A stretch of 64,000 nt of DNA from Flavobacteriaceae bacterium MAR_2009_75 (GTDB lineage: Bacteria > Bacteroidota > Bacteroidia > Flavobacteriales > Flavobacteriaceae), in assembly GCA_002813285.1 (NCBI GenBank), contig PHTZ01000001.1, positions 3,843,501 through 3,907,500 on the forward strand, written 5' to 3'. A model generated the notes under the pieces. The model was not told where the DNA came from and did no database searches. It saw only the letters and a program-made list of their open reading frames with translations. How positions within the stretch are numbered: position 1 is the stretch's first letter; the number at the start of each line of letters is the position of its first letter. A program made the translations under genes and the position numbers. Positions 28,543-36,620 of the stretch are shown in pieces.

Positions 28543-28626
28543 GCTATATTATATAGCAACTGTCTGGGTATAGAGGATCAAACCCCAAACCACTATACAA
28601 CCTTACCAAAAAATTGACCTCTATAC
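28543..28626 (+). promoter_or_regulatory. Structured leader upstream of rteC
   Basis: A perfect 15-nt palindrome GCTATATTATATAGC (28543-28557) is followed by GTATAGAGG (28568-28576), which is complementary to CCTCTATAC (28618-28626) across a 41-nt loop. The long stem ends 26 nt before the rteC ATG. It could be a transcript structure controlling rteC or a protein-binding site; no terminator tail is present. Confidence 0.45.
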
Positions 28627-28652
28627 AATTTTATAATTGTAAAAGAGGTGCT

Positions 28653-29489
28653 ATGGATTTTAAGCCCTTCATAGATGGCCTTCAAAAAGATTTGCTGGAG
28701 GCCCAGGTAAATATTCCCAATGTCATTAAGAGAGCCAATTATTCAATTGGCCTGTGCCATTCGCTGCTATCCATATTTAAACAAGGGGTTATTAACGATG
28801 GTTTTGAATCTATTGAAAAGGAAATAGAGTTTTTTAAGAGTTATAAAACTATTCCTGCCTCACAGTTAATTTATCATTCCCAAGTACGTTCTTTTGAACT
28901 AGAATTCCCCAGGGGAGATGAAAATGCCCAACGTAAATTCATTAAAAAACGATTGAACAGTATCAATCGATTTTATCGTAACCACACCGGTTTCAGCGAA
29001 TATATCACGTCTGGGCGAACCCATTTTGATGAACAGTATTTTACCAGAAAATACTTCAATTCATTTCCACTTAATTTATCGCACATTTACTTTCATGATG
29101 TGGATTTCAACACACCAAAGGATATGCTATTGTCAGAATTCAAGGCATATGATTCCATATTGGTTTATCTCCAAAACCGTATGATCGATAAATCGAAATT
29201 ACGTGAGGTAAAGGCAGAAGAGTTGAACAATCAACTAAACCTCCAGTGGACGGCAAACAAATCCGCATTGACCGAATTAATTTACGCCCTACATTATAAT
29301 CGGGTCATCAATAATGGTAATACAGATATTAAGGAAATTGCGTCCGCGTTTCAGCAAGTACTACATTTTGATTTGGGCGATTTCTATAAGACATTTTCAG
29401 AAATCAAATCCAGGAAGATAAGCCGCACGAAATTTCTTGATGATTTAGCTTCTGGATTACAATCCCACATGGACAGCACTGATTTATAA
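28653..29489 (+). CDS. rteC: RteC-like regulator of ICE excision
   Basis: A 278-residue protein started at ATG 28653 (MDFKPFIDGLQKDLLE); a 13-residue upstream extension has no support. The sequence matches the RteC family: FFKSYKTIPASQLIYHSQV, a basic KKRLNSINRFYRNHTGF segment, YFTRKYF and a C-terminal helical region ending in FYKTFSEIKSRKISRTKFLDDL. In CTnDOT, RteC activates the excision operon by binding upstream of xis2c. Here it lies between the LuxR array and the Xis-like gene, consistent with the same role. Confidence 0.85.
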   Translation: MDFKPFIDGLQKDLLEAQVNIPNVIKRANYSIGLCHSLLSIFKQGVINDGFESIEKEIEFFKSYKTIPASQLIYHSQVRSFELEFPRGDENAQRKFIKKRLNSINRFYRNHTGFSEYITSGRTHFDEQYFTRKYFNSFPLNLSHIYFHDVDFNTPKDMLLSEFKAYDSILVYLQNRMIDKSKLREVKAEELNNQLNLQWTANKSALTELIYALHYNRVINNGNTDIKEIASAFQQVLHFDLGDFYKTFSEIKSRKISRTKFLDDLASGLQSHMDSTDL

Positions 29490-29796
29490 AGGTCGGTTAA
29501 GCCCAATAAGCCTTGACTTTAATTACCGTACTCCGGTTAAACTCCGGTAAGTGCCTATAAATGTTCTTTTAGGGAAAATTTTTGACTTCTTTGAACGTAA
29601 AACATGGTCAGAAAAGCGGGAAAACAGCCTTTTGTTCCCCAATAAACCCAAATGTTAAATTTTCACCCGACTCCGGTTGAACTGGTGAACAAAACTGGGT
29701 AAACCTGTTCAAATTTGTTCTCGAAAAGTCAAATTGCTGTAATCCCACCGCACTAAAATATTCTAACCAGCGGTGGGATTTTAAAAACTGGAACAG
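29490..29796. promoter_or_regulatory. Regulatory region with CTCCGGT repeats and a strong hairpin upstream of the Xis-like gene
   Basis: No gene is seen in these 307 bases. CTCCGGT occurs three times (two copies 12 nt apart near 29531-29549 and one near 29671), and related GAACtGGTgAAC-type motifs follow. AATCCCACCGC (29741-29751) and GCGGTGGGATT (29770-29780) make an 11-bp perfect stem followed by TTT, ending 16 nt before the next ATG. The direct repeats are candidate RteC/Xis or oriT sites; the hairpin is a candidate attenuator of the downstream operon. Confidence 0.5.
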
Positions 29797-30075
29797 ATGC
29801 CAACAAGTATTATCACTACCGACGATTTACGGGAATTTAAATTGGAACTTTTAGAAGAGTTTGAGGAATTATTATCGAGTTATTTAAAAAAGGAACCTCC
29901 AAAAAAATGGTTAAGGTCTTCCGATGTCAAGAAAATGCTCAAAATCAGCCACAGCACTTTACAAAATTTACGTAGCAAAAACATTTTGACCACACATAAA
30001 ATTGAAGGCCTCTATTTCTATGACGCAGCTGAAATTGACAAAGTGCTAACAGAAAGTCAGACTACCACTCAATAA
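29797..30075 (+). CDS. Xis-like helix-turn-helix DNA-binding protein
   Basis: A 92-residue protein with an acidic helical N-terminus (LREFKLELLEEFEELL) and an excisionase/MerR-like winged helix (KKWLRSSDVKKMLKISHSTLQNLRSKNILTTHKIEGLYFYDAAEIDKVL). This is the standard form of the small HTH proteins encoded next to integrase modules in Bacteroidota ICEs, needed for excision. It is first in a run with the replication genes (9-nt gap to the next start) and lies directly behind a strong hairpin. Confidence 0.82.
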   Translation: MPTSIITTDDLREFKLELLEEFEELLSSYLKKEPPKKWLRSSDVKKMLKISHSTLQNLRSKNILTTHKIEGLYFYDAAEIDKVLTESQTTTQ

Positions 30076-30083
30076 GGGCCATA

Positions 30084-30755
30084 ATGAACTATATCAAACA
30101 TTTGAACGCTATATTTTATAAGTTCTATGGGGATGACCGTCTTAATTACGCACACCTTAGTTTGTACTTCGCTCTCTTTTTCTATTGGAATCTGCACCGC
30201 TTTCCCGACGGTTTTTATGCCAATAGAACCGAAATCATGAAATTGGCAAAAATCGGTTCGCGATCTACGTATCACCGGTTGATAAAAGACCTATCGGATT
30301 GGGAATATATCAACTACTTGCCTACGCAAAACCCCACTCAGAAAACCATGGTCAGAATGTCCCAATTCTGTACCAGTAGTAGTACAGAAACAGGACTTAC
30401 TGGTACACTAATGCAACGCTACTGTCCCAAAAATGTACCACTTACCTTATATATAAAACATTCAAAACAATATAAACTATCTAAAGAGAGAAAACCAAAA
30501 AATGAATTGGAGGTTATTGAATATTTTAAATTGAAAAATTGGTCTTCCCTGAATGCCGTTAAGTTCTTTAACCATTACGAAGGAGTAGGTTGGAAAATTG
30601 GAGGTAAAACAAAAATTGAGGATTGGAAGGCCATTGCGGCCAATTGGATGTTGAGGGCAGAGGAAATCAAAGAGAAACCCAAACTTCAAATAGTATCTAA
30701 GAACACGGATTACTTGATCACCAACGAACAAAAGAATTATGGAGAACCCCTCTAA
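30084..30755 (+). CDS. ICE replication-initiator-like protein
   Basis: A 223-residue protein of the type found in flavobacterial ICEs before a DnaC-like ATPase. The N-terminus (LNYAHLSLYFALFFYWNLHRFPDGF, partly quoted as HLSLYFALFFYWN) looks like a winged-helix with a YANRTEIMKLAKIGSRSTYHRLIKDL recognition helix; the C-terminus (ELEVIEYFKLKNWSS, KFFNHYEGVGWKIGGKTKI, DWKAIAANWM) resembles the DnaD/phage-replisome-organiser tail. I infer a role in initiating element replication by loading helicase together with the next gene. It overlaps that gene by 17 nt. Confidence 0.65.
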   Translation: MNYIKHLNAIFYKFYGDDRLNYAHLSLYFALFFYWNLHRFPDGFYANRTEIMKLAKIGSRSTYHRLIKDLSDWEYINYLPTQNPTQKTMVRMSQFCTSSSTETGLTGTLMQRYCPKNVPLTLYIKHSKQYKLSKERKPKNELEVIEYFKLKNWSSLNAVKFFNHYEGVGWKIGGKTKIEDWKAIAANWMLRAEEIKEKPKLQIVSKNTDYLITNEQKNYGEPL

Positions 30756-31395
30756 AATAAGGGAAGGAAGCGTGGTCTACTCTTTGGGTGAGTTGGACGG
30801 TAAAAAAGTAGAATACGATTTTACCAAAGTGCTTATTTACTTGGAGGCAAAAGGCAGAATGCTCTTCGGAAAGCATTTTAAGATCTATGAAGAAGATAAG
30901 AATGTTCTTTTGAGGCTTTGCAACTATATGGTCAAAGATTATGAGAACTGCTCAAAATATGGAATCGATCCTGACAAGGGTATTCTGTTGACGGGACCGG
31001 TCGGCTGCGGTAAAACCAGTCTGATGCGTTTAATACGCCATATCGTACCCCACAGAAGGCCCTATGAGCTAATTCCGGCCCGAAATGTTTCTTTTGGGTT
31101 TAATCATATCGGCTTTAAGATTATCGAAGACTATGGAAATGGAAGATTTTATTGCTTTGATGACTTAGGGGTAGAGCCGCTGGGTCGTCACTTTGGAAAG
31201 GATTGTAATGTGATGGGCGAAATTATCCTTTCCCGATATGAACTCTTTTTATCATCCAAAATACCAACGCATGCTACTACAAATTTAAATGCGGAAGAAT
31301 TGGAAGAACGATATGGAAAAAGGGTACGAAGCCGGATGCGTCAAATGTTCAACCTGATAGCTTTTGATAAGAATACCAAGGACAAGAGAACTTAA
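30739..31395 (+). CDS. DnaC/IstB-like AAA+ ATPase
   Basis: A 218-residue ATPase. Walker A is GPVGCGKTS (residues ~93-101), Walker B is RFYCFDDLGVEPLG, and sensor motifs ATTNLNAEELEERYGKRVRSRM are typical of DnaC/DnaI-type helicase loaders. With the preceding initiator-like gene (17-nt overlap) it probably forms an element-encoded replication pair, as known for other Bacteroidota ICEs. The host may also supply a chromosomal loader. Confidence 0.8.
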   Translation: MENPSKIREGSVVYSLGELDGKKVEYDFTKVLIYLEAKGRMLFGKHFKIYEEDKNVLLRLCNYMVKDYENCSKYGIDPDKGILLTGPVGCGKTSLMRLIRHIVPHRRPYELIPARNVSFGFNHIGFKIIEDYGNGRFYCFDDLGVEPLGRHFGKDCNVMGEIILSRYELFLSSKIPTHATTNLNAEELEERYGKRVRSRMRQMFNLIAFDKNTKDKRT

Positions 31396-31405
31396 AAATC
31401 AATAT

Positions 31406-32509
31406 ATGAAAATTGCCACCTTCAACATTCAGAATCTGTTCCATAGGCATCGGGATTTGGTTTCAAAGAGTAGAACCAAAAATGCCATCGATTGGATAAG
31501 TGAATTAGACAGTCTTTTACGCAAACCCAACAAATCCATGAACGATAGTGAGCGAATCAATAATTTGTCCTTTCTTCTTGGTTTTGAAAAAACAGAAGAC
31601 CACCCCTATGCAATACTCAAAAGACGCGCTGGGGAATTGTGTTTTAAAGGTAGGGTATTGGAAAATACGACCAAAGCTTCCTTTCTTACTGATTGGCAGG
31701 GTTGGACGAATTTAGGGAACCGACCGATACATGAAAAGGCTATATTCAGTAAGGCATACATGATTGCGGAAACCAATCCAGATATTCTTGCTTTACAGGA
31801 AGTGGAAGATCGTGCCTCGTTGATGGAGTTCAATTCCGAATTCCTGCCATTGCTTAAAATTACGCCCTATCAGGAGGTCATGGTATTTGAAACCAATGAA
31901 AATAGGGGTTTGGGTATGGGCATACTCCTCAAAAACGGATATCACTTAAACGGATTTAAAAATCATCTACATGACTTGGATAAGGAAGGGTATTCGTTAT
32001 TCGATATAGATTGTCAAGAATATGAGATTATTACACCCAACGGTGATTCTATCTGGGTTTTGAACAATCACTTCTCGGCGGACGAGGGCCAACGTCAAAA
32101 GCAAGCCCAAAAGGTGTCTGAATTCTATAAACAAAAACTAAGGAATGGAAAAGACTTGGTTATTGTCAGTGGAACATTGAATGACGTAGCTTACGGCCAT
32201 TGTTTAGCTCCGTTGCTTCGGGAAACGGATTTAATCGATGTCTCAAAACACAAACGATTTACAACTGACAGGGATATTGGAAGTAGTGGGAACTATTTCA
32301 GTTTGGGCGCCTACAGAATGGGGGTCAATATCAAACAAAAAGATTACCTCATGTTGTCACCCAAGTTGTTTGAAATGGTTAAGGCTTCCGGAATGAATAG
32401 AATGGGCACCTGGCCTGAACGCAAACCGAAATGGAGGTTGTACCCATCAATTGCGAGTAAGCAACATGCGGCAAGTGAACATCCGTTGATTTGGGCTGAT
32501 ATGACATGA
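31406..32509 (+). CDS. Endonuclease/exonuclease/phosphatase (EEP) family protein
   Basis: A 367-residue protein started at ATG 31406 (MKIATFNIQNLFHRHRD), 10 nt after the ATPase stop. EEP-fold motifs are visible: Asn in FNIQNLF, Glu in ILALQEVEDR, SIWVLNNHFSADEG, LVIVSGTLNDVAYG (the usual GDFND is GTLND, so one acidic residue is lost) and the terminal ASEHPLIWADM (S-D/E-H-P). Substrate could be DNA, nucleotides or phospholipid. No signal peptide, so it acts in the cytoplasm; DNA is the likely target given the neighbours. The missing Asp in the GDFND motif may lower activity. Confidence 0.75.
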   Translation: MKIATFNIQNLFHRHRDLVSKSRTKNAIDWISELDSLLRKPNKSMNDSERINNLSFLLGFEKTEDHPYAILKRRAGELCFKGRVLENTTKASFLTDWQGWTNLGNRPIHEKAIFSKAYMIAETNPDILALQEVEDRASLMEFNSEFLPLLKITPYQEVMVFETNENRGLGMGILLKNGYHLNGFKNHLHDLDKEGYSLFDIDCQEYEIITPNGDSIWVLNNHFSADEGQRQKQAQKVSEFYKQKLRNGKDLVIVSGTLNDVAYGHCLAPLLRETDLIDVSKHKRFTTDRDIGSSGNYFSLGAYRMGVNIKQKDYLMLSPKLFEMVKASGMNRMGTWPERKPKWRLYPSIASKQHAASEHPLIWADMT

Positions 32510-32661
32510 TATTTCCTGAATTATATGGAATATTCTTGATATTTTATAGTTGCAACTCTCTAAGAACTAACTCATTTATCAGATGAGGATGGTCTGCACT
32601 TAATTTGACCATTTGATTAAGGAAAAGTATGACCTTCATTTTATTCAAACCCCTATTTAAT

Positions 32662-34722
32662 TCAACTAAAATCCATACCAGAAGACAAATCAATTTTATT
32701 GGGCGTAGCTGCATCGTTAACCTTTCCGAACTTGTGCTCAACAACTACTTGCTCAACTAAATCATCGGGCAATTCATTGAAAAAATAAGTTTCCGAATCA
32801 TCTGTTCTTTCACCTTTTTTGGCGGGAACAGTGCGTTGATGAACTGCAGAAATAGATGTTGTGTTCCGGGTCATAATCAATCTATTCTTTGCACGTGTCA
32901 AAGCAACATAAAGTACGCGTCTATCCTCTTCTATTTCATCAAGATTGTCCAATGACCATGAGGACGGAAATGCTTTAGGTGACACATTAAGAACGATACA
33001 TACATCAGCTTCCAGTCCCTTGGCCGAATGGATTGTAGATATGATTACATGATCTTTATTTTCCGCAGTATTTAGTTTGGACTCACTGAGGACGTTCGTG
33101 CCGTTTATATGTTCAGAATTGTCAAGAAGGCCCTCACCAATAAATTCACCAAGGGTGGGATAACTTTTTGCCAATAACTTCAAAACGGGAAAATCACCCT
33201 TTCTTTTCTCATTCCAATCACGTCGATATCGAAAGGCCAAACCTAAGGACATGGCTTCGTATGCAGTCTCGACCATCTGGCCCACATCTTTTTCAGATTT
33301 AATTGACTCATAGAGTTGGGCAATTTTACTGCCATCTTCTCCCGGCATAGCGTTCTGAAGAATCTTAGGTATTTCCTCCTTTTCCACATTTTCGATGACC
33401 TTTTGTAGAATACGTGATGCCCTAACTTCACCTACACCTTCTTGAAATGTAAGAAAACGGATCCATGCTATTTCATCATAAGGATTGTTTACAATTCTCA
33501 ATAGCGAAACCAAATCTTTAATATGTGCAGCTTGCATAAACTTTCTTCCCCCATACGTGACATAAGGTATCTTCCGTCTGATGAAAACGGCTTGTAATGA
33601 TTTAGAATAATGCTGTGAACGCGCCAACACCAAATGATCGGAGAAAATTCTATCTTCATGGGTAAAGTTTTTAAGTATTTCATCAGCAACCCAATTGGCT
33701 TCCTGCCATTGGTCACTGACATTTACAAGTTGTGGCAATTCACCTTCACCACGAACCGATTGTAATTTTTTACTATAATCTATTGGAGACTTCTCCAATA
33801 GCCAATTTGATATATCTAGAATCTCTTGGGTAGAGCGATAGTTTTTTTCAAGTTTATAAACTTCTGAACCGGGAACACGTTCTTTAAATAAATGAACGTT
33901 TCGAAAATCTGCACCACGAAAGGAATATATCGATTGCGCATCATCACCCACGCAAAATAATTTACAGATACTGACAAATGGGTCCAATAGCTCCCACTGC
34001 AATGGATTGGTATCCTGCATTTCGTCCACCAATAAATAGTCCAAATGTTGTGAGACAATTGACCTTGCTTCAGCGTTGGTTCTTAATTGAGTAGAGACCA
34101 CCAAAAGCAAATCATCGTAGTCAAGATAACGCTGCTCTCCTTTTTTATGTTGATATGCCCGCAGAATATTTTCTACATTCGGCTTTATAATTGATATCTC
34201 GTAATCCGTATCCGCATCCTTTTTGTTCTTAAAAAGTTTGATTCGTAAGCTTTCCGTTAAACTCCTTTTTGTGTTTCTAGCGAAGGAATAGATGTCAATG
34301 AGCTGCTGTGGCTTTATTCTTAGTTTTCCAAAATCAAGATTACGATTACCGCAGACCATCTTCATAATACTCAATTGATCATCTGGGTCAATAACTGTAT
34401 AGGAGGCAGCACCGAACAAATTAGGAAAACGGACTATTAATTGATTACACCAAGAATGAAATGTAGCTCCATTCAATGAATTGCCTTCGGATTGCGGTAA
34501 AGTAGCTTTAACCCTTTCGACAATTTCATTAGCAGCTTTTTTAGTAAATGTTAGGATCTGTATTTTGGATGAGGCTATTCCTGAGTCGATTAGGTGGGCA
34601 GCCCGGGCAATGATGGTTTTTGTCTTACCGGTTCCTGCTCCAGCGAGTACCAAAAGATGTTGACCATCAAATTCTACGGCTCTCTTCTGACCCTCATTAA
34701 GTGTCTCGGAAATTTTCATCAT
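32662..34722 (-). CDS. UvrD/Rep-type superfamily 1 DNA helicase
   Basis: A 686-residue SF1A helicase: Q motif LNEGQKRAVEF, Walker A VLAGAGTGKTKTI (residues ~25-37), motif Ia ILTFTKKAANEI, Walker B YLLVDEMQDTNPLQW, motif III GDDAQSIYSFRGAD, motif IV YRSTQEILDISN, motif V TIHSAKGLEADV and motif VI RVLYVALTRAKNRL. The family unwinds DNA 3' to 5' in repair and recombination. It is on the ICE, on the minus strand with the exonuclease-GIY-YIG gene upstream, and is likely an accessory to the element's repair block. A start one codon later (34719) is equally possible. Confidence 0.92.
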   Translation of the reverse strand: MMKISETLNEGQKRAVEFDGQHLLVLAGAGTGKTKTIIARAAHLIDSGIASSKIQILTFTKKAANEIVERVKATLPQSEGNSLNGATFHSWCNQLIVRFPNLFGAASYTVIDPDDQLSIMKMVCGNRNLDFGKLRIKPQQLIDIYSFARNTKRSLTESLRIKLFKNKKDADTDYEISIIKPNVENILRAYQHKKGEQRYLDYDDLLLVVSTQLRTNAEARSIVSQHLDYLLVDEMQDTNPLQWELLDPFVSICKLFCVGDDAQSIYSFRGADFRNVHLFKERVPGSEVYKLEKNYRSTQEILDISNWLLEKSPIDYSKKLQSVRGEGELPQLVNVSDQWQEANWVADEILKNFTHEDRIFSDHLVLARSQHYSKSLQAVFIRRKIPYVTYGGRKFMQAAHIKDLVSLLRIVNNPYDEIAWIRFLTFQEGVGEVRASRILQKVIENVEKEEIPKILQNAMPGEDGSKIAQLYESIKSEKDVGQMVETAYEAMSLGLAFRYRRDWNEKRKGDFPVLKLLAKSYPTLGEFIGEGLLDNSEHINGTNVLSESKLNTAENKDHVIISTIHSAKGLEADVCIVLNVSPKAFPSSWSLDNLDEIEEDRRVLYVALTRAKNRLIMTRNTTSISAVHQRTVPAKKGERTDDSETYFFNELPDDLVEQVVVEHKFGKVNDAATPNKIDLSSGMDFS

Positions 34723-34849
34723 GCGATTAAGGTAAATTATAAATTAATCATTAAATATCGAGCAACAGGTCAAAATTATTCTTCTTTTATAAAATCAATA
34801 ATTTATATCGCAGAATCTTTTATCCTAAAAAAATCCAATCTCGTTGCAA

Positions 34850-36232
34850 TTAAATTACTATTTCTTCAGGTATCATTAACTTGACGGCTTTCGGATTGGC
34901 ATTTAAAAAACTTGAAATTATTCGCATGGTATGATAAGTATTCTTTTTCGATATTAAAAATGTTTCCAAATCGACCAGGCCCTTGATACCTTGATCCACA
35001 TCAAAAAATCCATAACCCTTATAATGACTGTCCTTCACCAGTACAAAACCGTGTTCATTTTCCGTACGGCCTTTGCCAACAATGGCATAGTTGTCCCTAT
35101 TTTTATAAAGTTCCGAGATGGCCCGTTTCGCACGAATGTTATATATGGCCACGGATTCCACGCCTTCACACACTTTATTACAGTCCTTAATACTATAATG
35201 TGAACAGCTTTCCTTACTGCTCTGTAGTGCAGTGAAGCGTGGACAAAGCGTAAACTGTTCACAAATCTCCCTCAATTTGGCAACGGCTTCCTCACGTCTG
35301 TAAAAAGTTACGGCCCCTAAGTCTGCTGCGGACTTTCTGTCTATTGCGAATTGGATTATCCCATTTCTATTTACATAGTGGATAATGCAATACGGCGCTC
35401 TCAACTTCTTTTGCGTTATATTATACTTCGGATAATGGTTTTGGATTTCGTCAGCTTCCAGTAAAAGCGCGATAAGTTCGTTCCCGGTTTCAACGAAGTC
35501 CACCGTAGCGGTCGCTTGACAGAGCTCAAACTCCTTGTTCTTCTTATCATAGAAATGACTGAGTACACGTTCTTTTATTCTTACGGCCTTGCCCACATAT
35601 ATAATTTTGCCATAGCTGTCCTTAAAATAATAGACTCCTGGGCACTGCGGGAGGTGAGCTATAATTTCCTTATCGATATTAGGGGCCAAGGTGGTCTTTC
35701 TAGATTTAAGAAAGGAATCGAAAACGATTCCATCCTCGTCAAGACTCATCAATCGCTGAAAAAGTATCACCGTAGCATCCGTATCACCTTCCGCTCGATG
35801 CCGATTGACCAATGGTATCCCCAACGTCGAAGAGAGGCGTCCTAAACTATAAGATAGTTTGCCCGGCATCAATTTTTTCGCAAGTCTGACCGTGCACAGT
35901 CTTTGGCGTTTAAAATTATATCCCAAATAACGAAATTCAGAACGTAGAACATTATAATCAAACGTAACATTATGCGCCACAAACACCGCATCCTCGGTAA
36001 TCTCGACGATTCTTTCGGCAATCTCCTCAAATAACGGGGCAGTTCGCACCATGTCATCATCGATACCCGTTAGACCGGTGATGAAATTGGGAATGCGAAC
36101 CTGGGGATTGACCAAAGAAACAAACTTGTCCAAAATTTTTTCCCCGCTTAGTCGAACAATGCATATCTCCGTAATTCGGTTATTTCGAATGCCTTTCCCG
36201 GCTGTCTCAATGTCGACAACGACATACTCCAT
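34850..36232 (-). CDS. DnaQ-like 3'-5' exonuclease fused to GIY-YIG (UvrC N-like) nuclease
   Basis: A 460-residue fusion. Residues 1-~170 are a DEDDh exonuclease (VVDIETAGKG, FVAHNVTFDYNVLRSE, HRAEGDTDATVILF). Residues ~195-285 are a GIY-YIG endonuclease (CPGVYYFKDSYGKIIYVGKA, then RIKERVLSHF), followed by a UvrC/Cho-type region and a Cys-containing C-terminus (KESCSHYSIKDCNKVCEG). DnaQ-GIY-YIG fusions are widespread in Bacteroidota and are thought to act in DNA repair. It shares a divergent 97-bp upstream region, containing two TGGA-N5-TCCA palindromes, with the polymerase operon. Confidence 0.88.
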   Translation of the reverse strand: MEYVVVDIETAGKGIRNNRITEICIVRLSGEKILDKFVSLVNPQVRIPNFITGLTGIDDDMVRTAPLFEEIAERIVEITEDAVFVAHNVTFDYNVLRSEFRYLGYNFKRQRLCTVRLAKKLMPGKLSYSLGRLSSTLGIPLVNRHRAEGDTDATVILFQRLMSLDEDGIVFDSFLKSRKTTLAPNIDKEIIAHLPQCPGVYYFKDSYGKIIYVGKAVRIKERVLSHFYDKKNKEFELCQATATVDFVETGNELIALLLEADEIQNHYPKYNITQKKLRAPYCIIHYVNRNGIIQFAIDRKSAADLGAVTFYRREEAVAKLREICEQFTLCPRFTALQSSKESCSHYSIKDCNKVCEGVESVAIYNIRAKRAISELYKNRDNYAIVGKGRTENEHGFVLVKDSHYKGYGFFDVDQGIKGLVDLETFLISKKNTYHTMRIISSFLNANPKAVKLMIPEEIVI

Positions 36233-36275
36233 TTCGTTAAAATTTTAATTCTTCGAGTAAAAATAATATAATCAA

Positions 36276-36307
36276 TGGATATAATCCATAATTTTGGAAT
36301 TATTCCA
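36276..36307. promoter_or_regulatory. Pair of TGGA-N5-TCCA palindromes between divergent repair genes
   Basis: TGGATATAATCCA (36276-36288) and TGGAATTATTCCA (36295-36307) are perfect 13-bp palindromes with the same TGGA-N5-TCCA frame, 19 bp apart, between the exonuclease-GIY-YIG gene and the polymerase operon. A near copy (TGCATATAATCCA) is at 48236-48248, upstream of another cargo gene. I infer a repressor operator that could coordinate SOS-like cargo. Confidence 0.6.
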
Positions 36308-36329
36308 TTAAAAGGGGGATTTACTTAAA

Positions 36330-36602
36330 ATGAATTACTCAAATATCATACGCTTAGAAGAAGAAATTAAGGTTTTGATCGGTTACAGGTTGGTTGGATA
36401 CCTATACGATCAAATAATCGTGGAGACCTATTATGCAATGGACGGCACCGTGATGTGTCGAATTGAATTGTTTGGCCCGAAAACTGAAATTAAGCATCGT
36501 TTAGCCAAGTATGAAGCTGAACTTAAAGAGAATTTTTACTATGAAGCCGAGCAGAAGTTAATGGGTCAATTAGAGCACGGAACTATTATACAGGGATTTT
36601 AA
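36330..36602 (+). CDS. Hypothetical protein, first gene of the polymerase operon
   Basis: A 90-residue soluble, mixed-charge protein (KVLIGYRLVGYLYDQIIVETYYAMDGTVMCRIELFG then a charged helix KHRLAKYEAELKENFYYEAEQK, quoted as landmarks only to IGYRLVGYLYD and LAKYEAELKENFYYE). I do not recognise it. It starts 22 nt after the palindrome pair and ends 18 nt before the Y-family polymerase gene, so it is probably coexpressed with it. Its position matches that of ImuA-like partners in imuA-imuB-dnaE2 operons, but it is far too short to be ImuA and has no Walker motif. Confidence 0.6.
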   Translation: MNYSNIIRLEEEIKVLIGYRLVGYLYDQIIVETYYAMDGTVMCRIELFGPKTEIKHRLAKYEAELKENFYYEAEQKLMGQLEHGTIIQGF

Positions 36603-36620
36603 ATATCTGAAAAAGTTGCA

